From: Thermoleophilia bacterium
GTDB lineage: Bacteria; Actinomycetota; Thermoleophilia; Gaiellales; Gaiellaceae
DNA: 8,938 bases
NCBI GenBank assembly: GCA_029858755.1
Contig: JAOUEK010000050.1
Location: 1-8,938 of the forward strand
Direction of reading: 5' to 3'
The notes under the pieces are model-generated. The model was given only the letters and a program-made list of their open reading frames with translations, did not search any database and was not told the DNA's origin. Position numbers and translations under genes: made by a program. Positions 1 to 6,368 of this stretch are shown here, in pieces. The stretch's first letter is position 1. Every line of letters starts with the position of its first letter.

Positions 1-1
1 G

Positions 2-571
2 ATCGATCTGCCCTCGTTCACGCTCGTCGGCGCTACGACGCGCACGGGGCTGCTGACGACGCCGCTGCGCGACCGCTTCGGGATGACGTTCCGGCTCGGC
101 TACTACGAGCCCGAGCAGCTGGCCGCGATCGTGACCCGCTCCGCGGGGATCCTCGACGTCGAGATCGAGGTGGAGGCAGCGGAGGAGATCGCCCGGCGTG
201 CACGCGGCACGCCCCGGATCGCCAACCGCATCCTGCGGCGGGTGCGGGACGTCGCCGAGGTGCGGCACCAGGGCGTCGTCACCACACCGATCGCGGCAGA
301 GGCGCTGGAGCTGCTCGAGGTCGACGACCGCGGCCTTGAGCGCATCGACCGCGACCTGCTGGGCGCGATCGCGCACAAGTTCGCCGGTGGGCCCGTCGGC
401 CTCTCCACGCTCGCGGTCACGCTCGGCGAGGAGCCGGACACGATCGAGGACGTCTACGAGCCGTTCCTGCTGCAGCTCGGCTTCCTCCAGCGCACGCCGC
501 GCGGCCGCGTGATCACCGATCTCGGCCGCGCCCACGTCGGCGGTGCGGACGCCGAGGGGAGCCTGTTCTGA
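2..571 (+). CDS. ruvB: Holliday junction branch migration ATPase RuvB, C-terminal part (5' end outside window)
   Basis: RuvB is the hexameric AAA+ motor that, with RuvA, drives branch migration of Holliday junctions and hands them to RuvC. The window holds 189 residues of the C-terminal part; the Walker A and B region lies upstream of the window. Visible residues 10-16 read GATTRTG, the RuvB signature, in which R14 is the probable arginine finger, followed by PLRDRFG. The sensor II segment RGTPRIANR comes near residue 75. The last 75 residues, with [10 protein letters not shown] and the stretch [17 protein letters not shown], form the DNA-binding winged helix typical of the RuvB C terminus. 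The reading frame is open from base 2 and ends in TGA. ruvA and ruvC would be expected upstream, outside the window. Identification is firm. Confidence 0.97.
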   Translation: MDLPSFTLVGATTRTGLLTTPLRDRFGMTFRLGYYEPEQLAAIVTRSAGILDVEIEVEAAEEIARRARGTPRIANRILRRVRDVAEVRHQGVVTTPIAAEALELLEVDDRGLERIDRDLLGAIAHKFAGGPVGLSTLAVTLGEEPDTIEDVYEPFLLQLGFLQRTPRGRVITDLGRAHVGGADAEGSLF

Positions 572-597
572 GCTCCCCGTTGATCTGGACGCCCGGC

Positions 598-891
598 ATG
601 GCGGGGCCGCTCGAGGAGCTCGTGACTCGGATCCACCGCCGCATCGACACGTTCCGCGACGACCACGGGCTCGAGGGCGTGTCGGTCAGCGTCGAGCTGC
701 AGGACGGGTCGCTGCTGCGCCTCGCGCGCCTGTCGCACGAGCCCGGCTTCGGGTTCGTCACGCTCTGCCCGCACCACGAGGAGGGGGAGCCGGAGGAGGT
801 GATCGTGCCGCTCGGCATGATCCGCGAGATCCGGATCGCCGCGGTGGAGCCGGAGCAGCGTCTCGGCTTCTCCCTTCCCGCCGGCGTCTAG
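598..891 (+). CDS. Small conserved-looking protein of unknown function, possible small beta-barrel
   Basis: The 97-residue product is not one I recognise. It begins with an amphipathic helix (about residues 4-22, LEELVTRIHRRIDTF). Several strands follow: VSVSVELQDGSLLRL, then FVTLCPHH, then EEVIVPLGMIREIRI. A DGS turn between the first strands and a closing strand that hydrophobically returns to the start recall SH3- or Sm-like small beta-barrels, but this is a visual impression only. No signal peptide or membrane segment is present. The ATG at 598 is chosen because GGA at 587-589 lies eight bases upstream. A TTG at 580 would add six residues and sit eight bases after the ruvB stop, with no good ribosome binding site. 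It follows ruvB in the same direction and is probably cotranscribed with it. Confidence 0.72.
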   Translation: MAGPLEELVTRIHRRIDTFRDDHGLEGVSVSVELQDGSLLRLARLSHEPGFGFVTLCPHHEEGEPEEVIVPLGMIREIRIAAVEPEQRLGFSLPAGV

Positions 892-905
892 ATGGTTGAT
901 GCTCT

Positions 906-929
906 CGTGTCCGACTTCAGTCGGACACG
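906..929. terminator. Perfect hairpin after the ruvB-side transcript
   Basis: CGTGTCCGAC and GTCGGACACG form a perfect 10-bp stem with a TTCA loop, starting 15 bases after the stop of the upstream gene. No T-run follows on either strand, so it would be a stem-only terminator or a repeated extragenic palindrome. It lies between convergent genes and could act in both directions. Confidence 0.6.
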
Positions 930-959
930 GAGATGCGGGACGCGGCCCCGCGGGGAAGC

Positions 960-983
960 CGTGTCGGACTGAGGTCCGGCACG
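960..983. terminator. Second hairpin in the convergent gap
   Basis: CGTGTCGGAC and GTCCGGCACG pair over 10 bp with one G-T wobble and a TGAG loop. Its sequence resembles the hairpin at 906-929, as if the two were diverged copies in opposite orientation. It sits 17 bases beyond the minus-strand gene's stop, so it is a candidate terminator for that gene. CCCCGCGGGG (946-955) lies between the two hairpins. Confidence 0.5.
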
Positions 984-993
984 TGGCACCGGG

Positions 994-1008
994 CGCCGCT
1001 CAGCGGCG
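994..1008. repeat. Short inverted repeat over the minus-strand stop codon
   Basis: CGCCGCT and AGCGGCG form a perfect 7-bp inverted repeat around one base. It overlaps the minus-strand stop codon at 1000-1002. The single-base spacer means the innermost pairs must open for it to fold as RNA. Confidence 0.35.
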
Positions 1009-1461
1009 GAACTGCACTGCGTGCCACGAGGGCGTCGGCGCGAGCTCGAGCAGCGAGCGCCCGCCGCGCGGCTCGGCGTAGCCGAAGTCACCCGTGCCCT
1101 CGTCCCACGCCACCTCGAGGGATCCGACCTTGACCCGGTGGTCGAGGTACGCGCTACGGAACACGAGCTTCCGCAGCCAGTACACGAGCGACTCCCCCTC
1201 GAGCACTCCCAGGCGCTCCCAGTGACGCACGAGGTATTGCCCGAGGCGGCTGCGAGGCTCGGCGATCCTTCCCTGCCAGGCGAGCTCCACGAGGTCGGCC
1301 GTCTCCTCGCCGTCGAGAGTGTTCGAGCCGATCAGTCCGAGGCGCACGGCCGCCGCGGTGACGCGCTCCTCGAAGTCCTGGGCGCCGAAGCGGAACTCGT
1401 AGCGCATGAACTCGATCACGTAGTCGTCGCCCGAGACGTAGTTCTCGTCGCTGGCAGGCAC
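1000..1461 (-). CDS. Unknown 153-residue cytoplasmic protein
   Basis: I do not recognise this protein. The N-terminal 17 residues are acidic (MPASDENYVSGDDYV). A mixed helical middle follows (FEERVTAAAVRLGLIG, then ETADLVELAWQGRI). The C-terminal part is rich in aromatic residues, with HWERLGVLEG, LVYWLRKLVF and VAWDEGTGDFGYAEPRGG. There is no signal peptide, membrane helix or obvious catalytic motif. The start is the GTG at 1461 because a minus-strand TACCCT box ends six bases before it, which fits a leaderless mRNA. An internal ATG near residue 19 is the alternative. It converges on the ruvB-side genes and diverges from the small membrane protein gene, with only 23 bases between the chosen starts. 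Shadow frames opposite it are less protein-like. Confidence 0.7.
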   Translation of the reverse strand: MPASDENYVSGDDYVIEFMRYEFRFGAQDFEERVTAAAVRLGLIGSNTLDGEETADLVELAWQGRIAEPRSRLGQYLVRHWERLGVLEGESLVYWLRKLVFRSAYLDHRVKVGSLEVAWDEGTGDFGYAEPRGGRSLLELAPTPSWHAVQFRR

Positions 1462-1467
1462 GCCCGA

Positions 1468-1477
1468 AGGGTAGCCT
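1468..1477. promoter_or_regulatory. Overlapping divergent -10 boxes sharing one TA step
   Basis: The sequence AGGGTAGCCT reads TAGCCT on the plus strand (1472-1477) and TACCCT on the minus strand (1473-1468). Both fit the TANNNT -10 pattern. The plus box ends seven bases before ATG 1485, and the minus box ends six bases before GTG 1461. These spacings would place both transcription starts at or next to the start codons. No convincing -35 box is seen on either side. Confidence 0.55.
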
Positions 1478-1484
1478 CGTGACG

Positions 1485-1742
1485 ATGCGTGATCGACGGC
1501 TGCTGATCGGCACGATCGTCGCGGTGCTCGCGATCTGGCTCGTGGGCGCCGCGATCACCAGGTACTCGCTGGAGCAGATGGCGTACCTCGCCCCGATCGC
1601 CGTGCTCGTCGTGGGCGTGACCGCCGGCCTCGTCCTCCTGTGGGTGAAGATCGTGCTCCAGCTGCGCACCGAGCGTCGGGCAGTGCCCGTGCGCAAGTCG
1701 CGACTCCGCTCACGCGGGTCCGCGACACGCGAAGATCGCTGA
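1485..1742 (+). CDS. Small two-helix membrane protein of unknown function
   Basis: The 85-residue product has two membrane segments: about residues 6-25 (LLIGTIVAVLAIWLVGAAIT) and about 33-57 (from AYLAPIAVLV to LWVKIVL). They are joined by a short loop with RYSLEQM. The tail, about residues 58-85, is strongly basic (RTERRAVPVRKSRLRSRG). The basic ends MRDRR and the tail suggest that both termini face the cytoplasm. No family is recognised. The ATG at 1485 is preferred over a GTG at 1479 because TAGCCT at 1472-1477 ends seven bases before it, as in a leaderless mRNA. The gene is divergent from the 1000-1461 gene and lies 85 bases before recJ. Confidence 0.75.
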   Translation: MRDRRLLIGTIVAVLAIWLVGAAITRYSLEQMAYLAPIAVLVVGVTAGLVLLWVKIVLQLRTERRAVPVRKSRLRSRGSATREDR

Positions 1743-1747
1743 AGGCG

Positions 1748-1763
1748 CTTCGCGGCCGCGGAG
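1748..1763. repeat. Near-perfect palindrome after the small membrane gene
   Basis: CTTCGCGG and CCGCGGAG form a 16-base self-complementary site with one T-G wobble, five bases after the stop at 1742. It may contribute to transcription termination together with the longer hairpin at 1772-1805. Confidence 0.35.
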
Positions 1764-1771
1764 AGCCCGCG

Positions 1772-1805
1772 CGGACGGCTGGGTCGGCGCTCGCTCCGCC
1801 GTCCG
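1772..1805 (+). terminator. Hairpin between the small membrane gene and recJ
   Basis: CGGACGGC and GCCGTCCG form a perfect 8-bp stem around an 18-base loop. It lies 29 bases after the small membrane gene and ends 10 bases before the recJ -10 box. No T-run follows. Position favours a terminator that isolates recJ, but a role in recJ control is possible. Confidence 0.4.
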
Positions 1806-1815
1806 ACCGTGGCCG

Positions 1816-1821
1816 TACCGT
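1816..1821 (+). promoter_or_regulatory. -10 box of a leaderless recJ promoter
   Basis: TACCGT fits TANNNT and ends six bases before ATG 1828, so transcription would start at the start codon. No Shine-Dalgarno sequence precedes the ATG, which supports leaderless translation. A clear -35 box is not seen. Confidence 0.5.
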
Positions 1822-1827
1822 CGATCG

Positions 1828-3717
1828 ATGATGGAGAGCGGCCGGTGGACGATCGAGGGATGCGATCTCGAGCAGGTCGTCGAGCTCGCGCGCGCGGTCG
1901 GCGTCAGCGAGATCACGGCGCGCGTGCTCGTCCGCAGAGGCCTCGGTGACCCGGCCCGGGCGCTCGCGTTCCTCGAGGCGGAGCCGCCCCGGCACGACCC
2001 CCTGCTGCTCGGAGACATGAGCACTGCGGTCGCCCGGATCCGGCAGGCCGTAGCGGCCGGCGAGCGGATCTGCGTGCACGGCGACTACGACGTCGACGGC
2101 ATTTGCGCCACCGCCGTCGCCGTGCTGGCGTTGCGCGAGCTCGACGCCGACGTCACCTGGCACCTGCCGAGCCGGTTCGAGGAGGGCTACGGCCTCGCGC
2201 GACCGACGCTCGAGCGTCTCGCGGAGGAGGGCGTCGGCCTCGTGGTCACGGTCGACTGTGGCATCTCGGCCGTCGACGAGGTCGCCGGTGCAGGGGCCCT
2301 CGGCCTCGACGTGATCGTCACCGACCACCACCGACCCGGCCCCGAGCTCCCCGGCTGCCCCGTCGTGGCCACGCGGCCGTCGTCGTATCCGTTTCGCGAG
2401 TTGTGCGGAACCGGTGTCGCGCACAAGCTCGCGGAGGCGCTGCTCGGCGCCGGGCACCCTGCCCTCACCCGCGAGCTCGACCTCGTCGCGCTCGCGACGA
2501 TCGCGGACGTCGTGCCCCTCGTGGACGAGAACCGCGCCCTCGCGACCGCTGGGCTGCGCCGACTCGCGCGCACCCGCCGCCCCGGGCTGCGCGCGCTGAT
2601 GCGGTCGGCACGCGTCGATCCCGCTGCCGTCGACTCGACCGCCGTCGCCTTTCGCCTCGCGCCCCGGATCAACGCCGCCGGCCGGCTGCAGCGCGCCGAC
2701 ACCGCGCTCGCGCTCCTGCTCACCGAGGACGAGCGCGAGGCCGACCGGCTCGCGGCGGAGCTCGAGGAGCTGAACCGCGACCGGCAAGCAGTCGAGGACC
2801 GCATCCTCCGCGAGGCGACCGCACGGATCGAGAGCTGGCCCGAGCACCGCCGCCGGCGCCGCGGGTACGTCCTGTGGGACGACGGCTGGCACGAGGGCGT
2901 GATCGGCATCGTCGCCTCGCGCCTCGTCGACCGCTTCGACCGGCCCGTGGTGATGATCGCGGCGAGCGGCGACGGCTGGAAGGGCTCGGGGCGCTCCACG
3001 CCCACCTTCGACCTGCACGGTGCGCTCTCGGCCTGCGAAGAGCACCTCGAGCGCTTCGGTGGCCACCGTGCCGCCGCCGGGCTCTCGATCGCGACCGACC
3101 GGCTGGAGGCGTTCGCGGACGCGTTCGCCGCGCACGCCGATGCGATGCTCGGCGAGGACGACCTGCGCCGCGACGTCGCGGTCGACGCCGTCGTGCCCGC
3201 GTCCGCGCTGACGCTGCCGCTCGCGCAGGAGCTGGCCCGGCTGGCGCCGTTCGGCCTCGGCAACCCCGAAGTGACGCTCCTCGTCGCCGGTGTCGAGGCC
3301 GTGGAGCCGGGAACGGTCGGCGAGGGGAAGCATCTCCGCTTCCGTGTTCGCCAACACGGGCGGGACGGTGGCAGCGCGATCGCGTTCGGCCAGGGAGGCA
3401 GGCTCGACCTGCTCACGCACGGCGGGCTCTTCGACCTCGCGTTCAGGCTCAAGGAGAACCACTGGAACGGGAGCGTCGCGCCGCAGCTCGTCGTCCGCCG
3501 TCTGTTCGAGAGCCCGGCGGCGTACGAGGAGCTGCGGAACGAGCTGGGAGCGATGTGGCTCGCGGGAGAGCAGTCCTGGTCGCCCGAGGCGAGGGGGGTC
3601 TTCGAGGAGCTCGGGCTGGCCGATGGTGTCACGGGGCGCCAGCTGCTCGAGTCGCCGGCGTTCCGCGCGCTGCTCGCCGCGACCGCCGTCGGGAACGCCC
3701 TGCCGCGCGCGGCGTGA
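1828..3717 (+). CDS. recJ: Single-stranded-DNA-specific 5'-3' exonuclease RecJ
   Basis: RecJ degrades single-stranded DNA 5' to 3' in recombination, mismatch and base-excision repair. The 629-residue product has all main DHH-family motifs: DYDVDG (86-91), TVDCGIS (141-147), TDHH (165-168), ELCGTGVAHK (191-200) and IADVVPL (225-231), followed by RINAAGR (280-286). The DHHA1 domain shows GWHEGVIGIVASRL (353-366), GSGRS (386-390) and GGHRAAAG (411-418). An OB-type domain follows with APFGLGNPE (473-481). The acidic and histidine metal ligands for two Mn ions are present, so the enzyme looks active. The last 65 residues are a helical tail beyond the OB part, ending in a weakly conserved-looking sequence. 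Two ATG codons stand at 1828 and 1831; the first has the better spacing from the -10 box. Transcription is probably independent. Confidence 0.96.
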   Translation: MMESGRWTIEGCDLEQVVELARAVGVSEITARVLVRRGLGDPARALAFLEAEPPRHDPLLLGDMSTAVARIRQAVAAGERICVHGDYDVDGICATAVAVLALRELDADVTWHLPSRFEEGYGLARPTLERLAEEGVGLVVTVDCGISAVDEVAGAGALGLDVIVTDHHRPGPELPGCPVVATRPSSYPFRELCGTGVAHKLAEALLGAGHPALTRELDLVALATIADVVPLVDENRALATAGLRRLARTRRPGLRALMRSARVDPAAVDSTAVAFRLAPRINAAGRLQRADTALALLLTEDEREADRLAAELEELNRDRQAVEDRILREATARIESWPEHRRRRRGYVLWDDGWHEGVIGIVASRLVDRFDRPVVMIAASGDGWKGSGRSTPTFDLHGALSACEEHLERFGGHRAAAGLSIATDRLEAFADAFAAHADAMLGEDDLRRDVAVDAVVPASALTLPLAQELARLAPFGLGNPEVTLLVAGVEAVEPGTVGEGKHLRFRVRQHGRDGGSAIAFGQGGRLDLLTHGGLFDLAFRLKENHWNGSVAPQLVVRRLFESPAAYEELRNELGAMWLAGEQSWSPEARGVFEELGLADGVTGRQLLESPAFRALLAATAVGNALPRAA

Positions 3718-3724
3718 GCGGGCG

Positions 3725-3826
3725 TCAGCGGCCGGGGCGGGCGGGAGGCTCCGGCAGGCAGCGCGCCAGGACGAGCAACAGCCGACGAGCACGCCAGACC
3801 CGGATGCGTCGGTGCAGGATCGCCAT
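3725..3826 (-). CDS. Possible 33-residue basic small protein
   Basis: A minus-strand ATG at 3826 opens a 33-codon frame encoding an arginine-rich peptide with a short hydrophobic core (LLLVLARCLP, about residues 16-25). GC content by codon position, counted by eye, is about 82, 61 and 88 percent. This matches the pattern expected of high-GC coding DNA, but 33 codons is a small sample. A TACTTT box on the minus strand (3884-3879) could start a transcript with a leader of about 46 bases. The ribosome binding site is poor. It converges on recJ with seven bases between stops. It could equally be a chance frame in the recJ-rel gap. Confidence 0.25.
   Translation of the reverse strand: MAILHRRIRVWRARRLLLVLARCLPEPPARPGR
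3731..3755 (+). terminator. Hairpin after recJ
   Basis: GCCGGGGC and GCTCCGGC pair over 8 bp with one G-T wobble around a nine-base loop, 13 bases after the recJ stop. There is no T-run. Its position supports a recJ terminator, though it also lies inside the small minus-strand frame. Confidence 0.4.
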
Positions 3827-3878
3827 CGCTCGCTCAGGTTCGGCGCCCCCGACGCCGATCCTGTGGGCGGACACGCGG

Positions 3879-3888
3879 AAAGTACACT
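3879..3888. promoter_or_regulatory. rel -10 box, with an opposed box sharing its TA
   Basis: TACACT (3883-3888) ends six bases before the rel ATG at 3895, consistent with a leaderless rel mRNA. No Shine-Dalgarno sequence is present. The same TA step belongs to a minus-strand TACTTT (3884-3879), so the site AAAGTACACT is symmetric in layout like the site at 1468-1477. Confidence 0.55.
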
Positions 3889-3894
3889 GACCCC

Positions 3895-6102
3895 ATGGCA
3901 GTCCTCGACGCCGAACGCCACCACGAGCATCTCGCCAACGAGCTGATCGCCACGGTCGAGACCTACAACCCCGGCGTCGACAAGGAGCTGATCCGTCGCG
4001 CGTTCGACTACGCGGAACGACATCACCGCGGACAGATGCGGCGCTCCGGGGAAGACTTCATCAACCATCCCTGGGGCGTGGCGCAGGTGTGCGCCGAGCT
4101 CCACCTCGACGAGCAGACGATCGCCGCGGCGTTGCTGCACGACGTCGTCGAGGACACCGGCGTCGAGCTGGAGGAGCTGCGCACGGAGTTCGGCGCCGAG
4201 ATCGCGCAACTCGTCGAGGGCGTCACCAAGCTGACGCGGATCTCGTTCTCCAGCCGCGAGCAGGCGGAGGCCGAGAACTACCGCAAGATGATCGTGGCGA
4301 TGGCCCAGGACGTGCGGGTGATCCTGATCAAGCTCGCCGACCGGCTGCACAACATGCGCACGATCGAGTACCTGGGCAAGCAGAAGCAGGTGCAGAAGGC
4401 GAAGGAGACCCTGGAGGTCTACGCGCCGCTCGCCCACCGGCTCGGGATCCACGCGCTCAAATGGGAGCTCGAGGACCTCGCCTTCCAGATCTTGCACCCG
4501 CGGAAGTACGCCGAGATCAAGGCGATGGTGGCCGACCGCCGCGCCGACCGCGAGGCGCAGGTCGACCTGGCGGCGCAGGAGCTCACGGCGGAGCTCGAGA
4601 AGGTCGACATCCCCGCGGACATCCTCGGCCGCGCCAAGCACTTCTACTCCATCTACGACAAGATGGCGAAGAAGGGCCGGGAGTTCAACGAGATCTACGA
4701 CCTCACGGCCATGCGCGTGATCGTCGAGCGCAGCGGCGAGGAGGGGACGCGCGACTGCTACGGCGCGCTCGGGATCATCCACTCGCTGTGGAAGCCGATG
4801 CCCGGGCGGTTCAAGGACTTCGTCGCCATGCCGAAGCTCAACCGCTACCGGTCGCTGCACACCACGGTGATCGGGCCGACGGGAACGCCACTGGAGATCC
4901 AGGTGCGCACGCGACAGATGCACGAGGAAGCGGAGTTCGGCGTCGCCGCCCACTGGCTGTACAAGCGCGGCCGCTCGAAGAAGTCCGACGACGAGTGGCT
5001 CGCCTGGGTCAACTCGCTGATGGACTGGCAGGGCGACGACCAGGACGCCGCCGAGTACATGCGCACGCTCCGCACCGACCTCTTCGACGACGAGGTCTAC
5101 GTGTTCACGCCGAAGGGCGAGGTCAAGACGCTTCCCGCGGGTGCGACGCCGATCGACTTCGCCTACGCGGTGCACACCGACGTGGGGCACCGGACGGTCG
5201 GCGCGAAGGTGAACGGGCGGATCGTGCCGCTGCACTACCGGCTCAAGAACGGCGACTTCGTGGAGATCCTCACCTCGAAGTCGGGCCGCGGGCCGTCGCG
5301 CGACTGGCTCGCGCTCGCCGCCTCCTCCCGTGCCCGAAACCGCATCCGCCAATGGTTCCAGCGCGAGACGCGCGGCGAGACGGAGGCGAAGGGACGCGAG
5401 GCGCTCGACCAGGCGCTGAAGGCGCAGAACCTGCCGTACCGCAAGCTGCAGGGCTCGGCGGTCCTCGCCGGCGTGATCCGCGAGCTCGGCTTCAAGAAGG
5501 CCGAGGACTTCTACCTCGCACTCGGCTCCGGGAAGGTGGGCAGTGGACAGGTCGTGAACAAGGTGCTCCAGCGCCTCAAGACCGACGAGGTCGCGGCGGA
5601 GCCCGCGGTCACGCGCAAGCCGGCGAAGTCACGCTCGACGGTCACCGGCGATCGTCTCGGCATCGTCGTGCCCGGGATCACCGACGTGCTCGTGAGGCTC
5701 GCGAAGTGCTGCACCCCGGTTCCCGGCGACGAGATCGTCGGCTACATCTCCCTGGGTCGCGGCATCACCATCCACCGGGGCGACTGCCCGAACGTGAAGG
5801 CGTTGATGCGGAACCCCGAGCGCTTCACCGAGGTGGAGTGGGAGGAGGGCGCGGCATCGACCAGCTTCCGCGTCCAGATCGCGGTCGAGGCGTGGGATCG
5901 GCCGCGCCTGCTCGAGGACGTGGCCCGCACCTACGCCGAGCACGGGGCCAACATCGTCGCGTACGGCGGCTCGGTCGAGGACGGCCTCGCCCGCAACTGG
6001 TACACGGCTGAGATCGGGGACGTGAAGGACCTACGCTCGTTGCTCTCAGGCCTGCGGCAGCTCGACGCGGTCTTCGACGCCTACCGCGTCACGCCCGACT
6101 AG
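3895..6102 (+). CDS. rel: Bifunctional (p)ppGpp synthetase/hydrolase Rel
   Basis: Rel makes and degrades the stringent-response alarmone (p)ppGpp, sensing uncharged tRNA on ribosomes. The 735-residue product has the full long-RSH layout. The HD hydrolase domain (about 30-200) has H44, LLHDVVEDT (80-88) and KLADRLHNMRT (146-156). The synthetase domain (about 240-350) has GRAKHFYSIYDKM, YDLTAMRVIV, YRSLHTT and LEIQVRT. The TGS domain (about 397-460) begins DEVYVFTPKGEV. A linker region with KCC (604-606) and HRGDCPN leads to a C-terminal ACT domain (about 657-735). R305-F-K-D308 is the RXKD motif of bifunctional enzymes rather than the EXDD of synthetase-only RelA, and the hydrolase residues are intact, so both activities are expected. 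The start at 3895 fits the -10 box spacing. It has its own promoter and a large gap after it. Confidence 0.97.
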   Translation: MAVLDAERHHEHLANELIATVETYNPGVDKELIRRAFDYAERHHRGQMRRSGEDFINHPWGVAQVCAELHLDEQTIAAALLHDVVEDTGVELEELRTEFGAEIAQLVEGVTKLTRISFSSREQAEAENYRKMIVAMAQDVRVILIKLADRLHNMRTIEYLGKQKQVQKAKETLEVYAPLAHRLGIHALKWELEDLAFQILHPRKYAEIKAMVADRRADREAQVDLAAQELTAELEKVDIPADILGRAKHFYSIYDKMAKKGREFNEIYDLTAMRVIVERSGEEGTRDCYGALGIIHSLWKPMPGRFKDFVAMPKLNRYRSLHTTVIGPTGTPLEIQVRTRQMHEEAEFGVAAHWLYKRGRSKKSDDEWLAWVNSLMDWQGDDQDAAEYMRTLRTDLFDDEVYVFTPKGEVKTLPAGATPIDFAYAVHTDVGHRTVGAKVNGRIVPLHYRLKNGDFVEILTSKSGRGPSRDWLALAASSRARNRIRQWFQRETRGETEAKGREALDQALKAQNLPYRKLQGSAVLAGVIRELGFKKAEDFYLALGSGKVGSGQVVNKVLQRLKTDEVAAEPAVTRKPAKSRSTVTGDRLGIVVPGITDVLVRLAKCCTPVPGDEIVGYISLGRGITIHRGDCPNVKALMRNPERFTEVEWEEGAASTSFRVQIAVEAWDRPRLLEDVARTYAEHGANIVAYGGSVEDGLARNWYTAEIGDVKDLRSLLSGLRQLDAVFDAYRVTPD

Positions 6103-6143
6103 CGCCCCACCGTCGAAGCGGAATCGCGGACGGGCAGCCACCG

Positions 6144-6159
6144 TCGCTCGATCGAGCGA
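6144..6159. terminator. 16-bp perfect palindrome after rel
   Basis: TCGCTCGATCGAGCGA is a perfect palindrome 41 bases after the rel stop. As RNA it could fold with a 6-bp stem and a GATC loop, a possible rel terminator. It could instead be a dyad-symmetric protein-binding site. There is no T-run after it. Confidence 0.4.
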
Positions 6160-6163
6160 TCAT

Positions 6164-6242
6164 CCCCCGTTCGAGGGGGGTACCCCGTTCGAGGGAATCG
6201 CTCACTCGAACGAGGGATTGCGTCCCCCTGCAGGGGGGGTAC
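6164..6242. repeat. Nested GC-tract palindromes with repeated GTTCGA
   Basis: CCCCCGTTCGAGGGGG (6164-6179) is followed by GGGGTACCCC (6177-6186). A second CCCCGTTCGAGGG copy sits at 6183-6195. Its CGTTCGAG (6186-6193) is perfectly complementary to CTCGAACG (6205-6212), and the first copy (6168-6175) offers the same pairing. CCCCCTGCAGGGGG (6224-6237) closes the block. GGGGGGTAC occurs at 6175-6183 and 6234-6242. The two C-tract/G-tract sites loosely recall CsoR-type copper operators, but the left TA half is missing. The choice between the first and second copy as pairing partner would also suit an RNA switch. Confidence 0.5.
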
Positions 6243-6274
6243 AACGAGTCCGGGGGAGGGGAGCCGATGCGCCG

Positions 6275-6314
6275 CCCGCCTGGGGCTCGCCCTAGGCGGG
6301 GGCGCCGGCGCCCC
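6275..6314. repeat. Stem-loop and adjoining 16-bp palindrome
   Basis: CCCGCCTGGGG (6275-6285) pairs with CCCTAGGCGGG (6290-6300), including one G-T wobble, around a CTCG loop: an 11-bp stem. It overlaps by two bases the perfect palindrome GGGGCGCCGGCGCCCC (6299-6314). The overlap means the two would compete in RNA. Confidence 0.55.
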
Positions 6315-6326
6315 TGTCTTCCTGCA

Positions 6327-6357
6327 GGCGGGGAATCCGCCGAGCGGATTCCCCGCC
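6327..6357. repeat. Perfect 14-bp stem with three-base loop
   Basis: GGCGGGGAATCCGC (6327-6340) and GCGGATTCCCCGCC (6344-6357) pair perfectly around CGA. It is the longest perfect stem I found in the window and includes A-T pairs that would be unusual by chance. It carries no T-run and lies 224 bases after rel, so a rel terminator is less likely than a REP-like or mobile palindrome or a leader-RNA hairpin. Confidence 0.65.
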
Positions 6358-6368
6358 GCGAATGTCTC

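Noticed and set aside
1555..5352. A 1265-codon open frame on the minus strand across recJ and most of rel
   Set aside because: It lies opposite two firmly identified genes. Its translation is low-complexity and rich in R, D, V, L and E, as expected from the complement of high-GC coding DNA.
4089..6011. Long plus-strand frame overlapping rel in another phase
   Set aside because: Its arginine- and proline-rich translation has no motif, whereas the rel frame carries all family motifs over the same bases.
6164..6242. Firm annotation as a CsoR copper operator
   Set aside because: Only the right half has the GGGGGGTAC pattern. The left TA half is missing and no CsoR or copper gene is in the window.
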